Program-made: the position numbers and the translations under genes | Shown here: in pieces, positions 34,757 to 43,379 of the stretch | How positions within the stretch are numbered: the first letter of the stretch is position 1 | Layout: every line of letters begins with the position of its first letter | The notes under the pieces: model-generated | The model's input: the letters and a program-made list of their open reading frames with translations, nothing else | The model's database searches: none | What the model was told of the DNA's origin: nothing | NCBI RefSeq assembly: GCF_025351295.1 | Contig: NZ_JANXWD010000093.1 | Coordinates: 1 to 49,181 of the forward strand | DNA: 49,181 nucleotides | Origin: Phenylobacterium sp. | Lineage (GTDB): Bacteria > Pseudomonadota > Alphaproteobacteria > Caulobacterales > Caulobacteraceae | Reading direction: 5' to 3'

Positions 34757-36058
34757 ATGACCACGACCGCCGAGGGGGTCTCGGAGGCCGCGACCTTGCG
34801 CAAGATCTCCTGGCGCCTGCTGCCGCTGATCGCGCTGGGCTACGCCATCGCCTACGTCGACCGCGTCAACATCAGCTTCGCGGCCCTGCAGATGAACCGC
34901 GACCTTGGGTTCTCGGCCACGGTCTACGGCCTGGGCGCCGGCCTGTTCTTCCTGAGCTACGCGGCGCTGGAAATCCCTTCCAACATGATCCTCGCCAAGG
35001 TCGGCGCGCGGCGCTGGATCGCGCGGATCATGATCACCTGGGGCGTCCTGGCCATGGGCATGGCCTTCGTGCGGACGCCCTGGCAGTTCTACACGATACG
35101 CTTCCTGCTGGGCGCGGCCGAGGCCGGCTTCTTCCCGGGCGTGCTCTACTACGTGACCCTGTGGTTTCCGGAGACGTATCGGGCGCGGGCGATCACCCGG
35201 TTCTACTTCGCCGTGCCCCTGGGCGCGGCGTTGATGGGGGCTGTGGCCGGAAGCCTGCTGGGGCTGCAGGGCCGCCTGGGCCTGGCCGGCTGGCAGTGGC
35301 TGTTCCTGGCCGAGGGCCTGCCGGCGGTGCTGTTGAGCGGCGTCATCCTGTTCTGCCTGCCCGACGGCCCGGAGACGGTCAGCTGGCTCTCGACGGCCGA
35401 GAAGGCCTGGCTTGGGGAGCGGCTGGCCGCCGACGCCGAGGGGCGCGCGGGCGATCACCACAATCCGTTCCGCGCCCTGCTCAATCCGACCTTCGCCGCC
35501 CTGGTGGCGGTGAACTTCCTGGCCCTGGGATCGGGCTATGCCTTCACCCTGTCCGCGCCGCAGATCGTCCGGACCGCCACCGGCCTTTCGGCCGACGCCA
35601 TCGGCTACATCGCCGCCGGCGCCAACCTGTTCGGGGCCGCCCTGATCCTGACCAACGGCTGGCTCTCCGACCGAACCGGCCACCGCGGCGCCTTCGTGGC
35701 CGCGCCGATGGTCGTCATCGCCGCCGCCTTCGCGCTCATGGCCTTGACCGACGCGCCCGCTCTGGTGATCGCCGGCTACGTCGCCTTCACGGCGTTCAAT
35801 GTCGCCGCCATTGCGCTGTTCTTCACGACGCCCGGCGCGATACTGCACCCGCGTTCAGCGGCGGTCGGCGTGGCGGCGATCAACTCGCTGGGTCAGTTGG
35901 GTTCGTTCGTGATCCCGGCGCTGTGGGGCGTCGCCAAGGACGCGACCGGGACCTACCACGCCGGGCTCGCGGTGGTGGCGGGCAACGTCGCGATCGCCGC
36001 CGTGATCATCCTGGTGCTGCGCTCCCGCGCGCGGCGGTCCGCCCTGGCTCTGGGTTAG
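34757..36058 (+). CDS. MFS transporter, anion:cation symporter (ACS) family
   Basis: 433 residues with 12 membrane segments. The family block is LLPLIALGYAIAYVDRVNISFAALQMNRDLGFSATVYGLGAGLFFLSYAALEIPSN, followed by FLLGAAEAGFFPGVLYYVTLWFPETYRARA. These transporters import organic anions such as sugar acids, tartrate or phthalate with protons or sodium. The substrate cannot be deduced and no catabolic genes are adjacent. A GGGGG site lies before the ATG. Three bases separate its stop from the stop of the convergent phospholipase D-like gene. Confidence 0.9.
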   Translation: MTTTAEGVSEAATLRKISWRLLPLIALGYAIAYVDRVNISFAALQMNRDLGFSATVYGLGAGLFFLSYAALEIPSNMILAKVGARRWIARIMITWGVLAMGMAFVRTPWQFYTIRFLLGAAEAGFFPGVLYYVTLWFPETYRARAITRFYFAVPLGAALMGAVAGSLLGLQGRLGLAGWQWLFLAEGLPAVLLSGVILFCLPDGPETVSWLSTAEKAWLGERLAADAEGRAGDHHNPFRALLNPTFAALVAVNFLALGSGYAFTLSAPQIVRTATGLSADAIGYIAAGANLFGAALILTNGWLSDRTGHRGAFVAAPMVVIAAAFALMALTDAPALVIAGYVAFTAFNVAAIALFFTTPGAILHPRSAAVGVAAINSLGQLGSFVIPALWGVAKDATGTYHAGLAVVAGNVAIAAVIILVLRSRARRSALALG

Positions 36059-36061
36059 CGC

Positions 36062-37783
36062 TCACAGCCCCCACGGCCGGCTCTCGTCCGCCAGCCGCGT
36101 GCCGGTGAAATAGGGGTCCTGCCAGCCGTCGTCGCGGTGCAGGCCGGAGAAGGCCTGATGCCCCTTCTCCTGCAGGATGAACCGGAACCGGTAGTGGTCG
36201 TAGATGTCCATCACATGGGCCGCATAGGCCTGGGCCAGCGGCCCGTGGCCCTTCACGATCAGCAGGTTCTCGTCGTTGTTGTGCGAGGCCGTGTAGCCCT
36301 GGTTGTGGCTGCCGGTGACCACCACGCAGTCCGGCGAGATCGGGTCGATCACCACGATCTTGTCGTGGATGATGGCGTGCGCGCCGGCCGAACTCTTCAG
36401 CAGCTCCGCCTGCCAGAAGGCGAACTGGTCCTTGATCGCGCTGGCCGGCGCCACCGCCTCGGGATCCGCGCCCGGCCGGTGGAACAGCACCGTGCGGAAG
36501 TTCTGCGCCGCGGCCGGATCGGTCACCGCCCCGCGCACGAACAGGTCCGGCCGCGCCAGGGAGATCGCCGCGGCATGGTCGATCACGCTGGGCGAGCCGG
36601 GCTGGAACTCCAGGAACAGGATCGCGTGCTGAGCGGCGTCCATCAGCGCGAACACCTCGGCCAGGTCGCCGGGCGCGGGCTCCTGGGCCGGGACCGGGCT
36701 GGCCCGCTTGCGCGCCGTGTTGGGCGAGAACCACACCCTGGCCCGCGCGTCCGGCGCGCCCTTGGGATCGATGGCGAACCAGTCGCCGGGCTGGTTGTCG
36801 GACGTCCGCAGCGGCTCGCCCTGCTGGCCATGGCCGTCGGCGCGGGTGTCGGCCTTCAGCCGCCGCCAATAGTCCAGATAGCGGGCCGCCAGCTCCGGCG
36901 ACTCCACGATCAGTGCGTTGTTCGACTGGCCGACCAGCGCCGTCCAGGTCCAGTTGGTGCTGCCCAGCAGCACCGCCTGGGCGACCCCGCGCGCATCCTC
37001 GTAGACCACGAACTTGTTGTGGCCGATGCCGTTGGTGATGAAGCGGTCGGTGACCTGGGTGTCGGCCTGGGCGTGCAGGGCGGTGCGCGCGTCATGGTTC
37101 TCGGCGTCGTCGGCGCCGGTGTTGCTGAGAATGATGCTCAGCGCCGGAGACTCCACCAGCGCGGCCAGCAGCTGCTTGTCCGCCAGCTCGTACAGCGCTG
37201 CGTAGCAGCGTCCGCCATACACCTTCACCCGCCGCAGCAGGGTGAGCAGACCGGTCAGGATGTCGCCCGCCAGCGCCTCGCGCAGCGGGTCGCCCGGCGT
37301 GGTCCCGTGGGTCAGCAGGCTCACCGTGTCGGGCGACCCGTCCGCCGCCTTCGGCAGCGCGTGGGTGACGAACTGGGTCGACAGGATGCCGCGGTTGAAG
37401 AAGGTCCGGAACACGCCGCGCTTGGGCGACAGGACCACCGGGTGCGGCGTCTCCACCGCCCGGCCCAGGTCAGGCGTCAGCGCCCCCACCGCCCCCATCA
37501 TCGGCACGATGCGATAGCTGTAGGTCCGGCCCCGCCGCGCGGTGAGATCCTTCCAGGAGAACTTCTGGATCGGCCAGATGTCGGTGTCGCTGGCCTTCCA
37601 GGCGGGATTGTCCTGGCCCTCGAAGCCCACCCAGGCCGGCAGCGGGATCCAGCGGCCCGGCGCGTTGGCCGTCCCGGCCCTGCGCTGCACGCTGAACCCC
37701 AGGCAGCCGTCCAGCTTCTGGCCATAGCGCCAGACCAGCAGCACCATGTCGTTGTTCGCGAACGCGATCGCGGCATCAGCCAT
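36062..37783 (-). CDS. Phospholipase D-like protein with two HKD motifs
   Basis: 573 residues from the ATG at 37783 (a start at 37822 adds a basic 13-residue tail). The first HKD-like motif is HNKFVVYED (255-263), where the position of the expected Asp is Glu262 with Asp263 next to it; the GSTNW partner follows at 274-278. The second is canonical: HDKIVVID (473-480) with TGSHNQG. An N-terminal immunoglobulin-like part (RGRTYSYRIVPMMG) precedes the catalytic halves. The superfamily cleaves phosphodiester bonds in lipids or nucleic acids. No signal peptide is obvious. The substrate is unknown; the gene is monocistronic. Confidence 0.85.
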   Translation of the reverse strand: MADAAIAFANNDMVLLVWRYGQKLDGCLGFSVQRRAGTANAPGRWIPLPAWVGFEGQDNPAWKASDTDIWPIQKFSWKDLTARRGRTYSYRIVPMMGAVGALTPDLGRAVETPHPVVLSPKRGVFRTFFNRGILSTQFVTHALPKAADGSPDTVSLLTHGTTPGDPLREALAGDILTGLLTLLRRVKVYGGRCYAALYELADKQLLAALVESPALSIILSNTGADDAENHDARTALHAQADTQVTDRFITNGIGHNKFVVYEDARGVAQAVLLGSTNWTWTALVGQSNNALIVESPELAARYLDYWRRLKADTRADGHGQQGEPLRTSDNQPGDWFAIDPKGAPDARARVWFSPNTARKRASPVPAQEPAPGDLAEVFALMDAAQHAILFLEFQPGSPSVIDHAAAISLARPDLFVRGAVTDPAAAQNFRTVLFHRPGADPEAVAPASAIKDQFAFWQAELLKSSAGAHAIIHDKIVVIDPISPDCVVVTGSHNQGYTASHNNDENLLIVKGHGPLAQAYAAHVMDIYDHYRFRFILQEKGHQAFSGLHRDDGWQDPYFTGTRLADESRPWGL

Positions 37784-37882
37784 CGCCAGCCTCCGGACGG
37801 GCCGCGGCGACGCCCGGCCCACACAACCCAGACTACGTCAGGGCTCGCGCAGCTTCCATGACAACCGGGCGGGTCGGAAAGC

Positions 37883-39895
37883 CTAGCGCCCGCCCAGCGG
37901 CGTCGAGGCGGACGGCCCGTCGACCGTCGCTTCCGATCCGCGCCGGCGAGCGCCCATCATCGCCTGGGCCTTGGCCAGCTCGGCCTTGTCCAGCGCCCCG
38001 TCGTGGTTGGTATCGAGCACGGCGAAATACTTGCCCAGCATGTCGCCCATCGGGCCGTGCCGCAGCTCCGACTTCTCGATCTTGCCGTCGATGTTGTCGT
38101 CCAGCATGCCCAGCATGCGCGTGCCGGCGAAGCGGGCGTCGGAATCGACCTTCCTGGCCGCCGTCTCGTCCATCCAGCGGAAGGCCACGGAGGTGAAGAA
38201 CATCTCCTCCCACGACTGCTCGCCCCAGGTGATCTTGCGGTTCGGGTCGGGGTTGGCGGGGTTGCGCCTGGAGTTGTCGTAAACGTAGTGGGCGATCAGC
38301 TTCGAGCCGGCCGGGACCTTGATCGGCGTGGCGAACGTATACGAACGCTGCCAGTTGAAGTCGTAGCGCGGCAGGCTGAGCAGCAGGGTCTTCTTGCCGT
38401 CCGGCGTCTGCAGCCACAGGTCGCTGGAATAGGCGCGGTAGTGGGCGTGCGGGAAGGCCGAGTACAGCAGCGCGTCGTTCGGGAACTCGACATAGGCCAC
38501 TTCCTGGTGGCGCGCCTCGTTGGGGCCGATCTCGATGGTGGGGTCGATCACCACCACGTTGCGCATCATCAGCTCCGGCGGCTTGTCGTAGAAGTAGACG
38601 CCGATCTGGCTGTTATCGACCGTCTCCTTGCCGTCCGGCGTGTAGTGGACCTGCATGCCGATGGCCCCGCCCGCCGGCAGGTAGCCGCCGACGTTCTTGG
38701 GCTGGATATTGCTCTCGGCGCCGACCGCATAGCCGCCCACCGAACCCTGCCACTTCATCTCCGAGGAATGGCCGTCGGCCGGCACGTCCTTCATCCAGCC
38801 GGTCAGCAGGTGGTGCACCACCTGGCGGTCGCCCGGCTTGACGGTGGTGGCGCGGATCCAGTGGCCCTCGGTCTCCGGATTGACCACGTAGGGGCGCTGG
38901 TAGTCGACCACGCCCGAGGCGGGGACCGTGTACTTCGGCACGTTCAGGATCAGGTCCGGCTTGCCAAGCGGCCACTCGGCGGCCACGTGCCTGACGGCGC
39001 CCAGCGGGTCGGTCCCCTCGCCGCGCGGCGCGCCGGCCTCGATCCAGTGGACCAGGGTCTTCACCTCGTCGGGGCTCAGGTTCTTGCTGTCCGAGAATTT
39101 GCCCACGTGCGGGTCGGCGTTGTAGGGCGGCATCCGGTCGGTGCGCAGCACTTCGCGGATCATCGGCGAGAAGCCCTTGACCATGTCGTAGTTGGTCATG
39201 GCGAAGGGGCCGATGCCGCCTTCCTGGTGGCAGGCGACGCATTTGGCTTCCAGGATCGGCGCCACGTCCCTGACGTAGGAAATCTTCTGCGCGCCGCGTT
39301 CCGGGAAGGCGACCAGGGCGCCGGTCGAGGCCACGGTCGCCGCCGGCGCGGGCTGACCGGCCAGCATCGCGTCCAGCGCCCCGGCCGCGCCCGACACCGG
39401 GCCGTGGTAGACCACGGCCCAGGTCTTGGGGTTGATGACATAGGCCTCGGCCGAGCGGGTGACGCCCAGGCTCTCGCCGACGATCTGGTAGGCGTCCATC
39501 AGGATCGGCAGGTCGTAGCCGGCCTTCCGGGCCTCGGCCTGGATCGCCTCGCGGCTGTCCTTCAGGCTGGAGTTCATCATCATGAACTCCACACCCTTGG
39601 CGCCGTAGCGGGCGGCCAGGGTCTTCAGCGCCGGGGCCTCGCCCTGCAGCACCGCGTCGCCATTGGCCTGGGTGACGATCACCACCGCCGGCGCGTCGGA
39701 CAGCCGGTACAGTTCGTGCGCCTCGAGGTTGGCGTCCACCAGCATGAAGTTGTCGACGTTGGCCCGCATCGTCGCCGAGGCGTTCACGGCCGAGGCCTTG
39801 CCCATGGCCTGTGGCGCGCCGGTGTCGCTGGCGCAGCCGGCGACCAGGGCGGTCGAGGCAAGCAGCGCCAGGACGCTGAGGCGGGCGGTGGTCAT
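37883..39895 (-). CDS. Lipoprotein with redoxin, cytochrome c, copper monooxygenase and EF-hand domains
   Basis: 670 residues from the ATG at 39895. Lipobox LVAGC gives lipidated Cys21. Residues about 45-185 form a thioredoxin/peroxiredoxin-like fold (ARYGAKGVEFMMMNSS) without the usual catalytic cysteine. A c-type haem site follows at 219-223 (CVACH), with the probable Met ligand in RTDRMPPY. The middle resembles copper type II ascorbate-dependent monooxygenases (VVHHLLTGWM, MQVHYTPDG, FPHAHYRAYS). Two EF-hand loops close the protein (DDNIDGKIEKSEL, DTNHDGALDKAEL). It should be anchored in the periplasm and bind haem, copper and calcium. The reaction is unknown. Confidence 0.85.
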   Translation of the reverse strand: MTTARLSVLALLASTALVAGCASDTGAPQAMGKASAVNASATMRANVDNFMLVDANLEAHELYRLSDAPAVVIVTQANGDAVLQGEAPALKTLAARYGAKGVEFMMMNSSLKDSREAIQAEARKAGYDLPILMDAYQIVGESLGVTRSAEAYVINPKTWAVVYHGPVSGAAGALDAMLAGQPAPAATVASTGALVAFPERGAQKISYVRDVAPILEAKCVACHQEGGIGPFAMTNYDMVKGFSPMIREVLRTDRMPPYNADPHVGKFSDSKNLSPDEVKTLVHWIEAGAPRGEGTDPLGAVRHVAAEWPLGKPDLILNVPKYTVPASGVVDYQRPYVVNPETEGHWIRATTVKPGDRQVVHHLLTGWMKDVPADGHSSEMKWQGSVGGYAVGAESNIQPKNVGGYLPAGGAIGMQVHYTPDGKETVDNSQIGVYFYDKPPELMMRNVVVIDPTIEIGPNEARHQEVAYVEFPNDALLYSAFPHAHYRAYSSDLWLQTPDGKKTLLLSLPRYDFNWQRSYTFATPIKVPAGSKLIAHYVYDNSRRNPANPDPNRKITWGEQSWEEMFFTSVAFRWMDETAARKVDSDARFAGTRMLGMLDDNIDGKIEKSELRHGPMGDMLGKYFAVLDTNHDGALDKAELAKAQAMMGARRRGSEATVDGPSASTPLGGR

Positions 39896-40030
39896 CAGGC
39901 TATTCCCCCAGTTGATCGCGGGCGACCCTGTGTCAGAGTCGCAACCGCTTACGCAGTATGCCGAACCCACATTACATGAATATTTCCCCCGCCGCAGGGG
40001 CGCGACGCCCTTGACGGGAAATTCCGTTGA

Positions 40031-40042
40031 TGGAATATTCCA
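40031..40042. promoter_or_regulatory. Palindrome at the start of the higBA module
   Basis: TGGAATATTCCA is a perfect 12-base palindrome ending 3 bp before the first higB codon (GTG 40046). ATTCC (40021-40025) with GGAAT (40032-40036) forms a second, overlapping pair. It fits an operator for autoregulation by the HigA-like repressor. Confidence 0.55.
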
Positions 40043-40045
40043 TGA

Positions 40046-40407
40046 GTGGCATGTGAGGTCGAATACATCGATCAGCTCGGGGCGTGGTGGAATGCCCTGA
40101 CGAGGCTGAGCAGGAGGATGTTTCAGCCCATGTCGCGCTGTTGGAAGAGCGCGACGTGCGGTTGGGCCATCCTTATTCGTCGGGGATCAACGGATCGCGT
40201 CACAGCCCTATGCGCGAACTGCGGGTGCAAAGCGGCGGAAGGCCTATTCGGATCTTCTACGCGTTCGATCCGCGACGGATGGCGATCCTCCTGATCGGCG
40301 GCGACAAGACCGGTGACGACCGGTTCTACGAGACCTTCGTCCCGGTGGCGGACCGCCTGTACGACGAACATATTGAAGGGCTCAGAAGGGAAGGGTCGCT
40401 GCCATGA
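40046..40407 (+). pseudogene. higB: HigB/RelE-type toxin with a one-base frameshift
   Basis: The frame from GTG 40046 reads MACEVEYIDQLGAWWNAL, a standard HigB start, then turns into a basic, non-matching tail. From 40099 the next frame reads DEAEQEDVSAHVALLEERDVRLG and continues through MRELRVQSGGRPIRIFYAFDPRRMAILLIGGDKTGDDRFY to 40407, the rest of the toxin. Restoring one base near CTG-ACGAG (for example CTGGACGAG) gives a normal 120-residue protein. So the gene appears broken by a single-base deletion, unless it is a sequencing error. Translation could restart at GTG 40084 but would lack the first strand and helix. HigB toxins cleave mRNA on the ribosome. Confidence 0.8.
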
Positions 40408-40745
40408 CCGGACGCAACTCGTTTCAATCTCTGCGGGACGCCATGACGCCGGCGCAGCGCGCGAACGCCGCGACGAAGGCGGCTGCGTTGCGTGAAGAGA
40501 TGTCGCTCTCCGAGCTTCGCCAGGCCCGCTTGCTCACCCAGGAAACGCTGGGCGAGACGCTCCACGTCGGCCAGGCTGCCGTCGCGAAAATGGAGAAACG
40601 GGCGGACATGTATGTGAGCAACCTGCGCCGCTTTATCGAAGCGATGGGCGGCGAGCTTCATATTGTGGCGCAATTTCCCGAGGGCGCGGTGACGATCAGC
40701 AATTTTGCGGCGATTGGTGATCTGCCGCCGGGGTCTTCACGCTGA
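40404..40745 (+). CDS. higA: XRE-family antitoxin (HigA-like)
   Basis: 113 residues, starting in an ATGA overlap with higB. The helix-turn-helix is SLSELRQARLLTQETLGETLHVGQAAVAKMEKRADMYVSNLRRFIEAMGGELHIVAQFP, a DNA-binding domain with the short C-terminal strand typical of antitoxins encoded after a HigB/RelE toxin. It should bind the palindrome at 40031 and neutralise the toxin. Because higB is frameshifted, this antitoxin may now be an orphan. Confidence 0.9.
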   Translation: MTGRNSFQSLRDAMTPAQRANAATKAAALREEMSLSELRQARLLTQETLGETLHVGQAAVAKMEKRADMYVSNLRRFIEAMGGELHIVAQFPEGAVTISNFAAIGDLPPGSSR

Positions 40746-40826
40746 GTCCAGCCTGTCCGAACGCGCGACGGCCGGCCTGAATTGCGACGTTGGAGGAGGA
40801 ACCGGCGCCGCAGCCCCTTGCTCGCC

Positions 40827-41651
40827 CTACCCCACCCGGGCCAGGGTCTCCGGCAGTTCGTCGGTGATCACCTGGAAGTCGGCCAGGGTGGCGGGGCCGA
40901 AGTTGGTGACGATGGCCACGTCGGTGGCGTCGCGGCCCAGGGCCATCATGATCCGGCCGATCCGCGGCTTGTTGTGCCGCGCGTCCAGGGTGCGCCACTG
41001 GCCGCCCAGATAGACCTCCATCCAGGCGCTGTAGTCCCCCGGACCGGACGGCGGAATGCCGATGTCGCCGAGGTAGCCGGTGCAGTACCGCGCCGGGATG
41101 TTCATGCAGCGGCAGAGCGTAATCGCCAGGTGGGCGTAGTCGCGGCAGACGCCCAGCCGCTCCTCGTGCGCCTCGAAGGCGGTCCGCGTCGGCCGCGCGT
41201 GCTCGTAGCCGAAGGTGATCCGCTCGTGGGCGTACTTCACGATCGCCTGGGCCCGCGCCCAGCCCGGCGCGATATCGCCGAACAGCTTCCAGGCCAGGTC
41301 GTTTAGCTCCTGGGTGTCGCAGTAGCGCGAGCCCAGCAGGAAGACGATCACGTCATCCGGCAGCTGGTCGATCAGCATCTGCCCGGCGTCGGGGAACACC
41401 GGGTCGGGCCGGCCGCTGTCGCGGATCACGAAGTCGGCGCTCAGAACCATGCGGCCGGCGGGCGCCAGGATGCGGGCGCAGAGGTTCCCGAACTGGTCGC
41501 GATACTGGCGCAGCGGCACGTGGGGCTGGGTGTGGATCAGGTCCGGGGTCTCGAGGTCCGACAGCCGCTCGGGACGCACGTTCAGCATCAGCAGCATGGG
41601 GGTCGGCGCCGGACAGTCGTAGGTGATCTGGTATCCGGCTCGAATTCTCAT
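40827..41651 (-). CDS. Transglutaminase-like protease domain protein (second of pair)
   Basis: 274 residues from the ATG at 41651. It has the N-terminal beta domain of bacterial transglutaminase-like proteins (MRIRAGYQITYDCPAPTPMLLMLNVRP) and the catalytic core with Cys169 in LGVCRDYAHLAI and TLDARHN (Asp223). The middle residue of the catalytic triad, normally His in HAW, reads DYSAWMEVY, so Ser occupies that position; the enzyme may be inactive or use another residue. It lies 16 bp after the gene at 41668-42582. Likely cytoplasmic, with no signal peptide. Role unknown. Confidence 0.85.
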   Translation of the reverse strand: MRIRAGYQITYDCPAPTPMLLMLNVRPERLSDLETPDLIHTQPHVPLRQYRDQFGNLCARILAPAGRMVLSADFVIRDSGRPDPVFPDAGQMLIDQLPDDVIVFLLGSRYCDTQELNDLAWKLFGDIAPGWARAQAIVKYAHERITFGYEHARPTRTAFEAHEERLGVCRDYAHLAITLCRCMNIPARYCTGYLGDIGIPPSGPGDYSAWMEVYLGGQWRTLDARHNKPRIGRIMMALGRDATDVAIVTNFGPATLADFQVITDELPETLARVG

Positions 41652-41667
41652 CGACAGTCCCCTGAGG

Positions 41668-42582
41668 CTAACGCAACTGCGCAACTCTCACGATGGACGC
41701 CGGTTGCGTCGAAGATGCGGCCTTGACGTCGACTTCGACCTCCATGGCCAGGAAATCGGATTTCAGGCCCGACCATGCCCCATGCAAGGGCAGCGCCGCC
41801 CGCGGATCGACCACATCGGCGACCCGCAGCAGGTCGTGATTGCCGACGATCCCGTTGGTGGGGTCGAAGTCGGTCCAGCCGCAATCGGGCAGGTAGACCC
41901 GGGTCCAGGCGTGGCTGTGGCCGCCGCCCCGGCGCCCGGACTTGCCCGATCCGGAATAGACGTAGCCGGAGGTGAAGCGCGCCGCGAGACCCAGGCTGCG
42001 CGCCGCCTCGGCCATCAGCACCGCGAAGTCGCGGCAGCTTCCGGTCCCCAGCGCCAGGGTCTCGGCCGGCGTCTGCGGCGGGCCATGCAGGCGCGTGCCG
42101 TAGGTGAAGCCGCCGCGGATCGCATGGGTCATGTCCGACAGCACGGTCGACAGGCGCGTGCGGCCTACCGGCCGCACGAACCGCCGCGCCCAGGCTTCCA
42201 GCTCGCCATGGTCGGGGTGCCGCCGCGCGATGGCCCGCGCCAAGTCCGGCGCCTCGTCGGGCGCATAGGCAAAGGCGCCTGCGCCGATGGCGATGCGCTC
42301 GCCCTCCAGTTCGAAGGCGACGCCCGGGGTGTGGTCGACCACCACGCGGCTCTCGAACTGCAGCCGCTCGGAGCGCGTGTCGAACCGCGCCACCGCCACC
42401 ACGCCCCCGCTCGCCGCCTGCACATGCCGCAGCAGCGAGGGCTCCGGGCCGATCTCCAGCGTCGCCGAGATCACCCGCTGGTCGAAGCTTTCCAGCGGCC
42501 GGTACATCACGCGATGCTCGCCGAACGCCACCGGGTTGCGGTAGCGGTAGGTCGTCCGATGGCGGATGGAGACGACAGGCAT
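41668..42582 (-). CDS. Transglutaminase-like protease domain protein (first of pair)
   Basis: 304 residues. The N-terminal Bact_transglu_N-type domain begins VVSIRHRTTYRYRNPVAFGEHRVMYRPLESFDQRV. The catalytic triad is complete: Cys183 (GSCRDFA), His224 (GGHSHAWTRVYL) and Asp240 (DFDPTNG). Members are often encoded next to a second copy or to ATP-grasp/circularly permuted partners. The exact reaction (peptidase or transglutaminase) is unsettled. Its ATG at 42582-42580 touches the start of the divergent amidohydrolase gene, leaving no intergenic control region. Confidence 0.9.
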   Translation of the reverse strand: MPVVSIRHRTTYRYRNPVAFGEHRVMYRPLESFDQRVISATLEIGPEPSLLRHVQAASGGVVAVARFDTRSERLQFESRVVVDHTPGVAFELEGERIAIGAGAFAYAPDEAPDLARAIARRHPDHGELEAWARRFVRPVGRTRLSTVLSDMTHAIRGGFTYGTRLHGPPQTPAETLALGTGSCRDFAVLMAEAARSLGLAARFTSGYVYSGSGKSGRRGGGHSHAWTRVYLPDCGWTDFDPTNGIVGNHDLLRVADVVDPRAALPLHGAWSGLKSDFLAMEVEVDVKAASSTQPASIVRVAQLR

Positions 42583-43379
42583 TGCAGCGAAGCTCCGTCG
42601 ATTCCGACGCCGGGTCCAAGGGCCTCTTCGACGCCGCTGAGCCTGCGGCCGCCGTTGTTACGAAAACGGGCGCCGATTCACCCTTTTTGCTCCTCGGGGA
42701 CCATGCCGGACGCGGCATGCCGTCGCGGTTGGCCGACCTGGGCCTCTCGGGCCCCGACCTGACCCGCCATATCGCCTGGGACATCGGGGTCGCGGGCCTC
42801 GGCCGCCGCCTGGCGCAGACCCTGGACGCCCCGTTCATCGCCCAGCGCTATTCGCGCCTGGTGATCGACTGCAACCGCGATCCGGCCCGCGCCGATTCCA
42901 TGCCGCAGGTCAGCGACGGCTCGGCGATCCCCGGCAACGCCGACCTGACAGCCGCCGAGCGCGCGGCCCGCATCGCCCAGGTCTTCTCGCCCTACCACGC
43001 CCGGATCGCCGCCGAGCTCGACGCCCGCGCGGCCCGCGGCCTGCGCACGATCGTGGTGGCGCTGCATTCCTTCACCCCGGTCATGGCCGGCGTCGCCCGC
43101 CCGTGGCGGTTCGGCATCCTGCACCTGGGCGCCTGCCCCTTCTCCGACGCCATGCTGGCCCGCCTGCGCGCCGAGTCCGACGCCCCCGACGTCGGCGACA
43201 ACGAGCCCTACCAGATGGACGAGGTCGACTTCACCGTCCCCCATCACGCGATCGGCCGGGGGCTGGACTACGTGGAACTGGAGGTTCGCCAGGACCTGAT
43301 GGCCGACGACGCGGGCGAAGCGGCGGTCGCCGAACGCCTGGCGCGGGTGCTCCCGGCGGCGCTCAGCGACCTCACCTGA
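42582..43379 (+). CDS. N-formylglutamate amidohydrolase family protein
   Basis: 265 residues from a TTG at 42582, the only early in-frame start; the first 30 residues are poorly conserved in appearance. Family motifs: FLLLGDHAGRGMP, HIAWDIGVAGLGRRLAQTL, YSRLVIDCNR and VALHSFTP (probable zinc ligands). The family hydrolyses N-formylglutamate to glutamate and formate in histidine breakdown, but many members lie outside hut operons, as here. The beginning overlaps by one base the divergent transglutaminase gene, so a promoter must lie inside that gene. Confidence 0.88.
   Translation: MQRSSVDSDAGSKGLFDAAEPAAAVVTKTGADSPFLLLGDHAGRGMPSRLADLGLSGPDLTRHIAWDIGVAGLGRRLAQTLDAPFIAQRYSRLVIDCNRDPARADSMPQVSDGSAIPGNADLTAAERAARIAQVFSPYHARIAAELDARAARGLRTIVVALHSFTPVMAGVARPWRFGILHLGACPFSDAMLARLRAESDAPDVGDNEPYQMDEVDFTVPHHAIGRGLDYVELEVRQDLMADDAGEAAVAERLARVLPAALSDLT

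Noticed and set aside
34625..35848. 407-residue minus-strand frame
   Set aside because: It is antisense to the MFS gene and rich in Gly, Gln, Arg and His, typical of a high-GC mirror frame.
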